64,000 nt of DNA from Bisporella sp. PMI_857. Lineage: Eukaryota; Ascomycota; Leotiomycetes; Helotiales; Helotiaceae. The first letter of the stretch is position 1. Each line of letters begins with the position of its first letter. A model generated the notes under the pieces. That model was not told where the DNA came from. It worked only from the letters and a program-made list of their open reading frames with translations, and ran no database searches. Of this stretch, positions 47,035-59,900 are shown in pieces. The translations under genes were made by a program, and so were the position numbers. The stretch covers positions 248,001 through 312,000 of the forward strand of contig JAJSPD010000005.1 in the NCBI GenBank assembly GCA_021307315.1. Reading direction: 5' to 3'.

Positions 47035-49006
47035 CTATACCACAGCCTTCCCCACTTGACTTACCATTACATCCTGCATCTCCATCCCCTCGATTCCTTT
47101 CTTTCCGTCGTCCCCACCCACCACTACCCCTTCATCACCACCTCCAATCCCATACGCCGTCCCAAAGAGCTCATCCATTCTCTCCAAGCTCCTCCCCTTA
47201 GTTTCCGGCAACCCAACCCAGATTAACACACCCATGACGGTCGAACAGCCTGCAAAGAAAAAGAAGAATCCTCCTCTCCACCCACTAATCATCGCCGGGG
47301 ACGCACGAGCGACCGCGAATCCCACCAGCCACTGCGTAGCCGTCGTGATACAAACGGCGAGCTCCTTGATGCGGGTAGGGAATATCTCAGCGCAGTAGAT
47401 CCAGGGTACGCCGTTCCAGGCGAAGCCAAAGGAACCCTGGGAGCTTTGTTAGCGGCGGTGGACGGTAGTTGATAGGTAGAGAAAAGAAAAGGACGTACGG
47501 CAAAGATGTAGACGCAGATGATAGCCACCCAGCCCCATGCCGAACGGGCATGTGAAACGGAGGGATCAAGATTCGTGGCGGTAATGAAGGCACCGATATA
47601 CCACATCGAGAGAGTGATGCCGATGGAAGAGCCCAGTAGCAGCTTTTTGCGACCGAGACGGTCAACGAAGAGAGTGAGGGAGAAGATGGCCACGAGGGAT
47701 TTCACGAGAGCGTACATGCCTGCAAGATGTCAGTGAAGTATAGGAGGGATACGTATTTATGTTGAGGCTAACCTGAAGCAATGAGTACGACTTTCGTGCC
47801 ATCGAAGCCGATGGTTCGGAAAATTGTTGGGGTGTAGAAGTTCATTCCCTGAATTTATTAGTAGCTGCATTTTGCATCTATATAAGTTTTCTTACAGCAA
47901 TACCTGTGATATTCTGCCCAATCATAAGACCAAGACTGAAGAGTAAGTTAATGTGCGCTTGGGGCAAAATGGCATCCCCAGATACGGCCACAAGGTCCGC
48001 TTTGATGAGGTAGGAGAGACCTGAAGGCTTACCCAATCATCACCCGATTCCGGTTCCCCTTCCAAAACAGCTCCCGGAACAGACCAAATTTACCTGCGGA
48101 GCGTTGTGGGCCAGATCTTTGCTGTCTTTCTATTGCCTCCTCGATCTCTGCCATCTCTGCGTTGATATACTCATGCTCCACACTCAAACGCCTTACATAC
48201 GAGAGCACATATCTCGCCTTGAGTGTACTTCCATTCAAGATTAGAAAGCGAGGAGACTCTGGTAGAATAAATATAGCGGCGAAGAATAACAGTATAGAAA
48301 AAATGAGCTGTAGGCCAAGTGGAATTTGCCATTGTCGAGCTTGGGTGGAGGGAATGTATTCGCTGACAGCGTAGTTGCACCAGTATGCTGTCAGTGAGGA
48401 AAGCTGATTGTTGATCTCGTAGAATCCGATTAAAGAGCCACGTATGGCGGGAGGACTGAGTTCGGAGATATACTATACATTAAAATTAGCAATGTCTCAG
48501 TGAGATGCTTTATGTGAGATGTGCTCACAAGAGGCACAATAACGGTTGCGCTACCAGCTCCGAGCCCCGCAAGGAAACGTCCGGCGTACATAATACTAAG
48601 TTTCCCATATGCAAATGTCTAGATAGCTGTAAGTGTTCCTCTTGTTCAACGAGGATAAACATACCTGCAGAGCAGCACCGATGGTAAATACCCCTGCAGC
48701 GACACTCAAAGCAATTTTCCGGCCCCAGAACTTCATCAGTGGAAACGTGCCTACGCTGCCAGCAAGACCACCAATCTGCACCAAAGCGACGATGTTGGAA
48801 GTTATAGTATTGTATGAAGACGATCCTACAGGAGGCAATTGGAAATCCTCGTAGAAAGCGGGAAGTACAAGGACACCGGGTATAACTCCATTATTGTAGC
48901 CAAACACCCAGCTCCCGAGGCAAGCCAGTGATGCAAGCCAGTATACACGGTAGTTGTAAACTTCCTTGGGTGTTGGCCTTTCTTCACGAGCTCTTCCGAA
49001 AGGCAT
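47035..49006 (-). CDS. MFS transporter, quinate/sugar permease type
   Basis: The protein is 536 aa from seven exons: 49006-48665, 48618-48529, 48472-48033, 47935-47896, 47848-47773, 47719-47499 and 47436-47035. All phases agree and the summed length is a multiple of three. The N-terminus ERPTPKEVYNYRVYWLA resembles the fungal quinate permease (QutD-like) subgroup. Sugar-porter signatures are GRKIAL after TM2, YAGRFLAGLGAG in TM4, LPESPRFL after TM6, DRLGRKKLLLG in the TM8-9 loop, EIFPTRIKELA after TM10 and LPETKGRSLE after TM12. A 20-residue cytosolic loop with PQRSAGKFGLFRELFWKGNRNR is normal. It is a plasma-membrane proton symporter for quinate or a hexose; the substrate is not decided by sequence alone. 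Confidence 0.9.
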
Positions 49007-50219
49007 GATGAGGATTTGAAAGTTTAATTATGTCTAGGTAGATTGTAGATATAATTTGAGATCAAGTCATGCAAAACAAAAAATGAATGATGATATGAAA
49101 TTGACCACATATAAGCGTGAGATCTTAGGTCAAGTATGCTTTCTGTTTCCATTACACCAAAGTATACAGGCAGACAAGTCTGGAGAGGAAAAGGGCTGCT
49201 AATATTGCAATATATTTGACCTTGACATAGACGATGAAATAAGTACGACAGCAAAAGTGGGGAGTGATGCTGGTATAAGTACGAGATTTCTGCAATTGTC
49301 ACAACAGAGGCTCACCGTCAGAGACCGATGAGCTCCTAAAAGTGGGTTACGTGAGAAAGGTCACACGAAAGGTGAGTTCATCGTTGCTGTACTGGGAGAA
49401 ACTTTCCCCATTCTGCAGAATGCCTCCACTCGAGGCATGTGCTGACATCTGACTGGCCAGAACCTGCTATACTATTAAGAGCGTTTGCAATAATATGCAA
49501 AGAGTAGCGAAACCGGAGTAGACCCCAATATACAGAACCAGTTTAATTCGAGTACGGGGTTATGAGTGGCTATCGGGTACTGAACCGTGCTCAAGTCATC
49601 AAGATCACAGCAAAAGCCGGCAGCTTGCCGCTCTTCCGAGATCCACTTCGCTATCAGAGGCTCTCGAAGTCAATTCAATGCTGGCTCCAATAGTAGGTAT
49701 CTTACAAACCTTGGCATATATTAAAGAAAGGGGATCAAGAGGTCGGTGAAGAAAATCAAATCTATTGAACGGAACAAACGTTCAAGCAAGATCGTTGGTT
49801 GTATGCTTCGTGAAAAGGATACGGAGACTGCTCCGCTTTAGCGTAGAAACGTTAATTCGAAAGCCCCAAAATATCAAGATCCGAGGGAAAGACAACTGGC
49901 AATTACAGAATCATACCAAGTATTTCAAGCGTTTGGCACTTCTCGAGAAGCCTTAAAAAAAAGGAAAAGATGACGCGCACCTCTCCAGCACAGTTAGTAA
50001 CATGACTAGCCTAGAATTTTCATGGAAACTTCCATACAAACCCTGAAAGCACTGTCTTCATTGCTAATTTTGTCTACATTCATGGGTTTCGTTTGAAAAG
50101 CATCTATCTTCTCACCTTAGTGCTTTCTTTGTCCTTCCCCTGGACTACTCTCCATTCAGCTCCCCTCCCTGTCACATTCTTTGCGCAGGCTGTCGTCCGG
50201 GTATTCCCATTCCCAACAC
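49007..50219. other. intergenic, no supported gene
   Basis: About 1.2 kb hold the MFS promoter and the 3' flank of the ARP2/3 subunit gene. Small frames have no motif or no ATG. Confidence 0.45.
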
Positions 50220-51026
50220 TTAGACCTTTCTCCAGTCCGTCATGCATCGTCCAACACTTCCCAAACCTGCTACCTCGACAACCTTCTCATGCCAACTCAG
50301 CAATATACTCATCGCCGAACCACTGCTCTCAGCGGCAGCAGCTGGTCTACCTCCCACCTGAGAAAAGCCTGCGCCAGTACTTTGTGGAGTAAGAGTCGAA
50401 CCGCGAGTTGGTGTGCGTGCAGAACCCACTGAAGATGCTGCCATACCTTTATACCTGCACCAACCATTAGCTTACAGCTCAAACATTCTCTCCCGCTCCA
50501 TCTTTATATCTTGTTCCATTTTCTCACTTTACTCCTCCTCTATCCCCATATTGTCCACTACCACACCCTCTAGCCTCCTTTCCTCTTCCCTTTCTTCCCG
50601 TTCCCTCCCTCCTACCAACCAAAACAAGAATAAAAACACTCACAAATACTTCATCAACACATCAACAACCTCCCCGCCCCCCTCACTCCCATAAATCCGG
50701 CCCAGCACCCCAGGAATCTCACTCGCCCGGATTCCGCCCAGAACCTCCATAACGGTCTTCAAATGCTCGTCCTTGCCCACCTCATCAGCACCATACGGCG
50801 CATTTTCCAACGCGCCTCTTAAGGCTCCCTCGGCATCTCCCGCACGCAGAAGCTGACGCACCTGCGTGCCGAGGGTACGGATCTCGGCCTCGGAGACGGG
50901 TGCAAAGGCCGGATGCAGGGTGGTAGTGTCGAAGTTAGCGGAGGACTCGGGATCTAGGTCGTCGATGTTGATGGTACGCCAGTTGTCGCCGAGGGTGGCG
51001 TTGGAGTTTTGCTGGATTATGGACAT
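50220..51026 (-). CDS. ARC15: ARP2/3 complex subunit 5 (p16-Arc)
   Basis: The protein is 205 aa from exons 51026-50644 and 50454-50220 around a 189-nt intron (GTGAGT donor, GCTAAT branch, TGCAG acceptor). Exon 1 has the family N-terminus (WRTINIDDLDPES) and helical body (VRQLLRAGDAEGALRGALENAP, LKTVMEVLGGIRASEIPGVLGRI, VDVLMKYL). Splicing continues this as YKGMA, a low-complexity Ser/Thr/Pro/Gly linker typical of filamentous fungi, then the conserved C-terminus LLSWHEKVVEVAGLGSVGRCMTDWRKV. It is one of seven subunits of the actin-branching complex, a single-copy housekeeping gene. The linker makes it longer than the ~150-aa yeast and animal proteins. This is the most conserved gene of the window and a good synteny anchor. 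Confidence 0.95.
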
Positions 51027-52600
51027 TGTGACGGGAGGATTGAGGTTTGGCGGATGTTAGGAGGCAGACGTGTGTGAAGTCTTGTTGTGATGAGGGGTGG
51101 TGGTGGGGTGCTTGATTGAGGCAGAGCAGCCCGTGTAGTTTCGCACAAGTTCGTATGCCAGTAATTAGATATCGTAATCTAGTGCAGTTTCTTGCGTGCC
51201 TTCTGCCAGCTACCTTCTCATGTGCAGGCGCTGGTATCTCCGTGCTTGAGCTCTTTGTTATCACAAGCAAAGTGAGGTCAACATGTACTTCCACCTTTAA
51301 GCCTGCTCGCCAAAGCCATACTCGCTTACTTTTGTTCTCTCTATCAATTCCCTAAACAAGCACCTCACCCCTATCTCTCTCTATAATATCACTCTAAACC
51401 CACACCACCCCCACTGCTCCAACTGTGAAACATCCTCTCCCCAATCCAAGCAAAACAAGGTCCACGCCGCCCATTACTCCCCCCTAAAAGAGCCTCTCTC
51501 CTCTTCTCACCGTTCGCGCAGAAAAATAGGCCCACCTTCAGCCCCAAAAGGTCAAATCCCGACAAGCTGGACAGCGGGTTCCGACACCTGCACCTGCACA
51601 TCTCCGCATGGCCGTTCCAGCGTGTTTCTGGAAGCCATGCAGCTCCCCATTTTGCCCTACTGTACCTTTGGTCCTCCTATCCGCTCTCCACAATAAAAAT
51701 AAAAATGCCGTGGACGAACTACTCGCAATCCATCCCATCCCATCCCATCCCATCTCCCCTCCATCATATATCCCCTCCATTGAAAGGGTGTGAGAGCTCA
51801 AAAACAAAACAAAAACAAAGCATAGGTCGGGTGACAGTGGAGGGATGCAAAATGCCCTCATCCACTCACATACCGTCGTATTATCATCTAGCAAGGTCAA
51901 GGGAAGGAGAGCCAGTGGGATAGAGGATGTTCATGAGACTTTGCTTCTTCCATCCCCAACCAAAAAAAAAACCCCCCCTATCCGTCACATCTACGCTGCC
52001 GTAGGGCGTGCGGGTGGTCTCGTAGGGACTTCCTTTTCTTCGTCGGAATGCCAAACGGGACACTCCTGCTCAACCTTCTCCCAGCATACAGTAGAGTATA
52101 ACACCCCCCCCCCCCTTTTTTTTTTCCCCCACGTCTCTACCTTAGCACCGCAACCTAACCGGCTCGCTGTTTGCTCTTTCCACAATATCTGGCGTTTGGT
52201 GTGTAGGAACGAGAATTCGGGGGTTTGGAAATCGAGAAATTACTTTTATGTGTTGGGAGGGAGGAAGTACTTCCGGTGAGTAATTTGATCATGATCTAGC
52301 TGGACGGGCCCTTTTCAGAGATGTGACAGAGATATGACCGCGATGGCTTCTCTGTCCGTTTGTGGCAGTAGTTTGTGGCACATTAGAAATTTCTGTCTCG
52401 CAGACTTTTCTGGGCAGAAGCAAGGAATGTGCTTTGACGTTGCCAAATGCAGCTCGTCATATTTTGAGCTTTCGATAAATCTGATAAGATGAAAATGTAG
52501 AAAGTGCTCAGCTATCGCGAGCCTCCGGTGAAGGCGATAAAAGTCGACACCAAGGATGATGTGTACATTTTGAAGTAAAGGTAATTCATCGTATTATTAT
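51027..52600. other. promoter of the ARP2/3 subunit gene and low-complexity DNA
   Basis: There are pyrimidine-rich tracts on the + strand, a CCCAT pentamer repeat at about 51727-51752, an A9-C7 run near 51962-51978 and a C14-T10 run near 52104-52126. Open frames are short or lack ATG. No gene is called. Confidence 0.45.
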
Positions 52601-53900
52601 ATCTATATGACGCGGAAACCTTCTCGCGCTCATAATAACAATCCCATCTCTTCCTTCTCTGCAGAAGTCTTCATACAAATTCTAAATGGGGTATATATGA
52701 CATCTTTCCAACCCTGCTTTAAACAATGCTCCCGACATACAGGTCCAGCCCAAGCAGCATCGAATTCAAGCAACCCTGTTTCGCTGGAAATTTCGCAGCA
52801 GAAAACATAGAATACAAGAAAACATGCCTCAAATCCAACGATAATCCAAGCGCAAAGGGGGGCAAATCTGATATACAATACTGTGCGAGCCGACATCCGC
52901 GAGGATTGTAGCGGCAAGCTTCCAACCAGGTGTAATGCAATATTTCCAACAAGAAAAAGCAATAAAAAAGCAAAGATGTCTATATGCGTCGCAAACAAGC
53001 AAATTTTCCCAGCCGATTTTTTAGTTCCCCGAATCCCATTTTGTGTAGCCGAAGTAGTACCCCAAGAAAAGAACAGATATGACGAATAATGAGACAAATG
53101 TGAGAATCGAGCCACGGACAGTTCCCGGCCCAGATCGACGAGATGAATCGTGTGTACCTCAATGCTGGCAAGGTGCGATTTAAATGCAACGCCTGCCTCC
53201 CTTTATATGCGTGTTGAATGACTTTTCGAGTGGTGTCTGTGCTCTGGTCCGAGACGGGCGACGCAAGGAGGTGGTGGTACGTGGCAGATTAAAATCTATG
53301 AGGGATGCTTTGAGACCGATTGACGAGACGCTGGAATGCAGACGAAAGAATGAACTGCGGAAGAAAAATCGTCGAAAGTCGTGGTTTATGTTTGTACAGG
53401 ATTGTGCCGATGGCGATATTAGAATGTCTTTTCGCGAGAAAAATAATTGTACGAGTAGAATCAGATGGAGGTTGTTGGAAGAAATTCTGCAGTGGTTGAC
53501 GTGGCATGCTCGTGAAAGCTTACGGCCGGTCTTAACATTATTGTGACACCCTCGAAGAGAATTGAGTCCCGAACTTATTTGGTGCCTGGCTTTGGCTTGG
53601 GCGGCTTCTGGATGCCGGTTGTATCATATGCTCCTCTTCCCATGTTGAATGCTGGAATATCCCGAGTGATAGTCATTGTGAAGTTGAACTATCCTCGAAA
53701 CGTTAGCTTATGTTCTCGGAGATGATACTTCGGGAAGGTTGCAACAAATCATTTGTAATTGCTCGCCACCTTCTTGGAATGTCCACGTTGTCATTCCTGA
53801 TGACAGGACTGAAAGGAAGTTCTGACTCACTGTGATGTGCAGGGCGACCTCCTGAAAAGGGGTTGTAGATGGTTGGTTCCCAAGAACCCAAGTTTTTGAT
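52601..53900 (-). other. possible spliced transcript with very short ORFs
   Basis: On the minus strand a strong donor (GTGAGT, just below 53830) pairs with a branch site GCTAAC and acceptor GATAG (about 53686-53705). The next ATG (53671) opens a 32-codon frame ending ...KPPKPKPGTK at 53573. Another strong donor (GGCC-GTAAGC, near 53530) follows that stop. Further down, at about 53155-53040, a frame of about 40 codons (RGSILTFVSLFVISVLFLGYYFGY, then stop) looks like a membrane tail, but I could not join it to a start. This could be the long leader of a small membrane-protein gene, or a non-coding transcript with peptides. Family unknown. Confidence 0.35.
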
Positions 53901-56900
53901 GCAACGGAAATAGAATGCGCGGACGATGACTAGAGTAGCGGACTTCTAGAAGGAGTGTTTGGTTTCAACTTGAAGAAAAGTCGGCACAAGAGCGTATTAA
54001 TGCAAATCCAGCGAAGATTGCTTGCTTCAAAATCTGAGACTTTTCGCGAAAGTCTGCGACGGCACGGTTGTGTTAAAGGGTTGGCGGAATCTGCGACCAG
54101 GACAAGGAGCCGGGCTTCAAAGCACACACAAAGCACTGTAGGTAGCCGAGAAATTCAGTCTTAGAGACAGGATATCTGCGTGAACTGCTGCTGAGTCGAT
54201 ACAGGGTGGATAATTTTGCTGGTGATGGTATGCGTGGATTAGTGAATATATATATACCGCGGTGGTAATATTGGGAGTGATTCTTTGGTGGTAGAGTGAG
54301 TTTCAGGATGTGTAGAGGGAGTGAGCAGCAGCAGCAGCAGGAACAGACAGTATTCCACGGCGAAGGAAGGGACGGAGGCTTTTACGAGGAAGGAGAGTGA
54401 GTTCATTTTGGGGGCTTGCTGCGTCTTATAGCATGGAAAGGGCCGCATGCCAGTTACTCACCAAAAAAGGGAGACAAGGGAGCGATCGACTTCCTCCCTG
54501 GGTTGACGAAGCCAAACCCTGTCAGTTGTGGAACCCAGGGCCTGGGTATAGGGGAAGACGGAAGAAGCAAAAAAGAGTAAAAAGGACAAATCGAAATGAG
54601 CAGACTGTGCACATTTCCATACCCTGGAAAATAATCATAAATTACAAAAATTATGGCCATGAAGGGGGGTGGTTTGACCCCAAAATTGATAATTATAGCT
54701 AGTTGCCGCAAAGTATTGCTGAGGCTTACTTGGTGCCTGGCTCGGAACTTTGATGACAGGCCCAAGCAACGGCGCGGGTAGGCTATAAGGCAAGGTACCG
54801 TAGGGAAGGGTGTGTGGCACAAATAATCAGGCACGCGCGAACAAGTAGGGTTCGATCATGGATCCAAAAGGGGCGGAAACGCGTTGTCTGTTGAAATGAG
54901 GCACGGGAGCAGCCCAACCACTGTACGAGGAGGGCATCGGGGATACTACCAGCAAAAAGGAATTTGCAACTAGGGGGCAAGCCGGTCAACGACTCATGAT
55001 ATTAACTTGAAATGACGCCGATTTAGACCATAAGTTGTCCTGGGTGCCCTTGCCATGCGGCTTATATTCTGTTTGGTGTGTGTGCGCGTGTGTGCATGCG
55101 TGTGCGTGAGAACGTGAAATAGAGAGAGTGTGTGAGAGATTACGGAATACAGATCGACCGTCTGATATAATGAATGAGTGCAGAAATCAGATTCTGCGAG
55201 TTCCCATGTGCATGCATCCCACCACACCACGACTCAGGATTAATGAGGTTTGAATGACGATGAGGCTGCCGCTGAGGCTTGGAGAGAGACTCTCACTCAT
55301 CTCTGCAGACACAGCCTGTACCATTACGACGTGCCTGAAGACACTTCAGCGACGTTGGTACCAGTCAAATGTCGCTGGTGACGCCTAAACTCGACCACCT
55401 ATACAGCCTCCAAATTGCAAGTTTGGGAACAGAGTTCAGAAAACTCTAATCCATGCCCCCAATTTCGGTACCTGAACTATGGCACACGCTTGAGATGGAT
55501 TAGGCATAGAACACTTCGGGAACACGGTTTAGAAGCATGTCGCGGGCTTCTGTGGATGCCTTCAGGGATCTTTCTAGGCTTGCAAGGGTCGCCATGGTGG
55601 TAACAAACTGCTGGGTTTGGGCTGCTCTTGGAGGAACCACCAAAGAGGGGGACATGGTGGATCACAAAAGTTGAAACTAAGTACAGTAAAAAGAAATGCT
55701 CAGTGTCCATTAAGTTTACCGGCTGTACCTTGCAATTCCCCGGTTTGTAAATGTTTCAGACAGCTTCCGGGCTGGTGGATAGACAGACGCGAAAGTCAAA
55801 CTCGTCCACCTAGCTGAAGGGTGTAGACGAAGTTGAGCCTGAGGACGAGGAGCACCAGATAAAACCATGGACAACGTGGCTTTCAGTCAGATCTAGCCGC
55901 ACATATCGCATCGCGCCGTGCCTTGGATTGGGGTGCAATAATCATCCGAAGCAACGTTGTACAAGCCCTCACAAACTCGTTGGAACCTGCAATAGGTGAC
56001 CATTCGAGCTCAAAAATAGATATGGCTCAAATTATGACTATGCCTGCTACCAGTGTGATCAACCCTCTGAAGTGAAGCTTCAGCTTTGTGGCCTGAGATG
56101 ACGCTTCGCATTGTGTTTGACTTCGTGTAGTCTGAAGGAGCGGATCAGCTGTTCATGCTTTGCCTAAGTGAGCTAATTGCTATTGGCCAAATCAGAGTTT
56201 CGAAGAACGAGTCATACTCGATGCCGAAGGACTGTGTATCAGAGTCAATTCGTGTAGGATAATCTGAGGAATGAGAGATCACCACCCAAGCGCTGATAAC
56301 CAGGTAACATGATCGCTGATATCTCACAAAAGCCCAGTGGCTGGTGTTTGATGACAATCTCGATGACTCGTTGATCAGCGTGGATTCGGCAGTTTAGAAT
56401 CTCCTTACAGCTTTTCGGAGCGCTTTGAACAGCCAAGCTGACTCTCCGTAAACCTTCCTACTTTACAACCCAGTAAATCATGACTGGGTGGAGAGATGGC
56501 ATGAAGGTCAATTCAGACCAACGGGGGCACTCAATTTCAGGCGCTTTTCAATGGCATTCTGCAGCAAAATCCGACCGCGACGTGGTGTTACCAAACTTTC
56601 CAACCTTCCGGTTGGCAGCCCCCTGTTCCGGCTCGTGAGAGTCGACCCGGTTGAGCGCAACCTTGTTTCTGGTTGCAGGAGTTCACAACAGCCTCTTGTG
56701 CCTGACATTAGCGTTCCGGCGGACCGGCAGTAGCATATAACTCGAGATGATCATGGATAATTGTGGGAGCCGCTGTCGCAAGAGTACTTCATGGTACAGA
56801 AGATACCAAAATACCATCCAAGGTCTTGCTTCGTCCAATAATGGAATCTCGAGTTGATGTTGCGGCGCAGACAGTGAGCAACGTGGAAGACGGGGAGGTG

Positions 56901-59900
56901 CATTCGAAACCGTGGTAGGGTGTACCTTGGCTGACTGTAATAGTAATACATGCCCACCATGAATGGCCAATCTGCGTAAGACAACGTGTTTCCAAACAAA
57001 AATAACCATGGAGTAACCAACAACGTATCATTCAGCTACACCCATAATGAAAACACTGTACTACGCTTACAAGAGTTGTTGCTGGAAAGTAACTTCTGGT
57101 CTGCGACAAAAGGCAAGACGGCGAAGTTTAAATTCGCTTCTTCGCAATCAACCCGGTATTGCTCCCCATACCTTATCGTAAAGTCTGATGATGTCTGATC
57201 ATCGTGCATCTAGCCCTTGGATAGATATTCCTGTTTTGGTCATTGGCATTGCGTCGCCTAGCTCCTCAGTCATCTCTACATGATGATGATAATGATGATG
57301 ATGATGGATTACCTGCTATCCTTTATGCTTTGGGCCTGAAATTCGTGCAAATTAATTATAATGTGTCGCCCACACTTGAAAATCAGGAAATGATCAAATT
57401 CGGTCCTATTTTCATATATGGTTCAGCGTCAGCTGTCAGACAAGCTGTAAGTGAGGCGGTGGCTGCTGGGAGGTGTTGCCTTCATCACTACTGTCCTCTA
57501 CTGAGCCAAAGCTGTCATACTGTACTTCCGCACATGCGAAAACATCACGTTTAGCCGCATAACTCGGCTTCCCAAAGTGAGTTAATTTTGTTCAAAAAGC
57601 AAAAATGTTTCGTCGGTTACCGAGTTAACTGCCTATATGTGAAAAGACTCATAATTACTTCTTTGTCTGGCACTGACTCTCCGTGAGCGTACGGGGAACA
57701 GCGCTGCAACAGCAGCTTCCCCTGGCCCCTGAACAAGAATCCCTACGGTCGCGTGGAAGAATTGGAAGCGACCGTTTTCTGGGTCATTTCAAGAGCATCA
57801 GCGACTCAGTTGGACAAATATGGAAAAAGCCTTGAAACGGGCCGGGGACTGCAGACACTTCCGTAAACCTTGTCGCATCATCTCACTCCCCCTGTGCCAT
57901 GTCTGTTGCTCCTGGCGATCCAAAATTGAAACGTAAGAACACTGTTCTAGCGATTTTCTAGAAGCGACGCTAGAAGGAGAATTTCTATGCAAGTGGAGTA
58001 CCGTATTGCTGAAGAATCCAGTCCCGATAAGCTGAAAAAATCCCCCCTCTTGGCCATACCCATTTTAGGGGAGCCTCAATCCAGCGTTCGTCCCATCAGG
58101 GGCTCGTATCATCAAATTCAAAGCAGCAGCCTCATCCTCCCTTCTCCACCTCAACAACGCCTTTACTTCGCATGTGTTTCGCTCCACTTCCCATGATTCC
58201 GGCTCTTGGGGCGCTCTTCCTCATCTCCGCCTCCGTACCGAAAAACGGGATCTGCCTTGATTGACTGTCTCATCTTCTCAACATTTCGGCACACTTTTTC
58301 CTTTTCCACTGATGAATCAGTTCCGATAGCAGCGAAGTGAAACGGAATACTCTGAATTCTTTGACTACAGCAGGCTCTCTGTATGACCGATGATAATTCT
58401 GACGAACATAGAGGGACTTCGCAGAACATGTCATACTACCGTCATCGTCCAAGGCAACCAGCCGAGGCTTGTTCCCAGCCACGCTGATTCCACGCGGTCT
58501 CCCGAACGACTGTCACTCATATACATGTCTGTGCTCCTGCTCCCACGTGTAAGCCCGACTTCCAGTTCTCTCGGCAGTCTGAGGATCGTGTGGTCGGCTG
58601 AGGGGGGCGGTATCAAGTCAAATTTTTCCAAACTTCACTGAGGCAGAACTATATATCCTGAACTGAACCATCGCGTCGCGTAGGTCAACCAAATGTTGGC
58701 AATATTAGATTGGTCACGCACATAACAATTATGGCTGACTATAATTAAAGAATATAATATATAGCTAGTCTCAGCAACGATACTATAGATATTACCTTAA
58801 TAAGAAAAGGCGTAGGTGCATAAGCTTGGCATTGGTTCAAATGGGAAGCTCGAAGAAGCTAACCGCCAACACCACTCACCTCCCTAATCGCTTTCTATAC
58901 ACCAAGGGGAATGGAATATCTTCGTAGTTGTCCATACCTATTATCGCAAAAGGTTAATATTAAATGCGAACGCTCACGTTATGGTTACACTATATCTAGG
59001 CCCATTTGTTTGTCAAAATCCTGGGGTGTTGCCGAGTAATATTGTCTCCACCAAGGAGAAGTCAAATTCGGCCTCTGAAACTCTTCGCGATTTGGATCCG
59101 ACTACAATGCCACAAAATGGATGGAGGGCCTGAAGTTAAACAGTGTCCCTCATTTATTTGCTACCCCCCATCATAATAATGGTAGAACAGGGCTTGTTAT
59201 GCCGGCAGCGCTCCCCATTCCCTCGTTAGCAAGCTACCCACTACCACGTGATTCTCTCAGCAATACCCAAATCACCACAACTGCTACGCTAGCCAGTACA
59301 TGGTCTCAAAATGGATATATGACACCTGGATTCAAATATGTTGCAAATGCAAGCAATATCATGGATAAATTTGTATCTCAGCTTGCACATAGCCCGTGGC
59401 ACCTTTCAATACCTATTGCCATTGTGGCAAAAGCCTTCAGTATAGGACATAAAATGAGCAGTGAAGTCAATCTCTTTTCGATCCTTCGTTTGACCTGTCC
59501 GCGAAGCAAATGCTTTCAATTTTGTGGGTGTATTGACATTGTTCCCCGGTAGTATAACATGCTTTCCTATGACGAAAAGTTCTCCTGCAACAAGGATGCG
59601 AATCGTTGAAAAATCGAATCACGCAATCAGCTTTAGATCTCGGATTGAATCTGTTGTGCTGCCCTGTCTTCTCTTATAGTTTCCTTTACCAGATGCTTCA
59701 TAAGAAACCCAAGTGGGAGATTGATACTTTCTTGTCGTTGGGTACGTAGGTTTCATTTCTTGCAGATAGTTCTAATATGTGGGGGGGCTTAGGAGGCTTC
59801 TAGGCTTGTTCGAATTTTATCGCATCGCCTCGAGTGTCGATAGACATCCTGGAAAGCAATCCAGAAACCCATAAGGCCATAGCATGCCTGTTGTATAATG

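Noticed and set aside
52104..52126. Long C then T homopolymer run
   Set aside because: Probably ordinary low-complexity sequence or an assembly-sensitive run; no functional claim is possible.
52630..53115. 161-codon minus frame with hydrophobic stretches
   Set aside because: No ATG start, and it overlaps in another frame the possible membrane tail described above. I could not find supporting exons.
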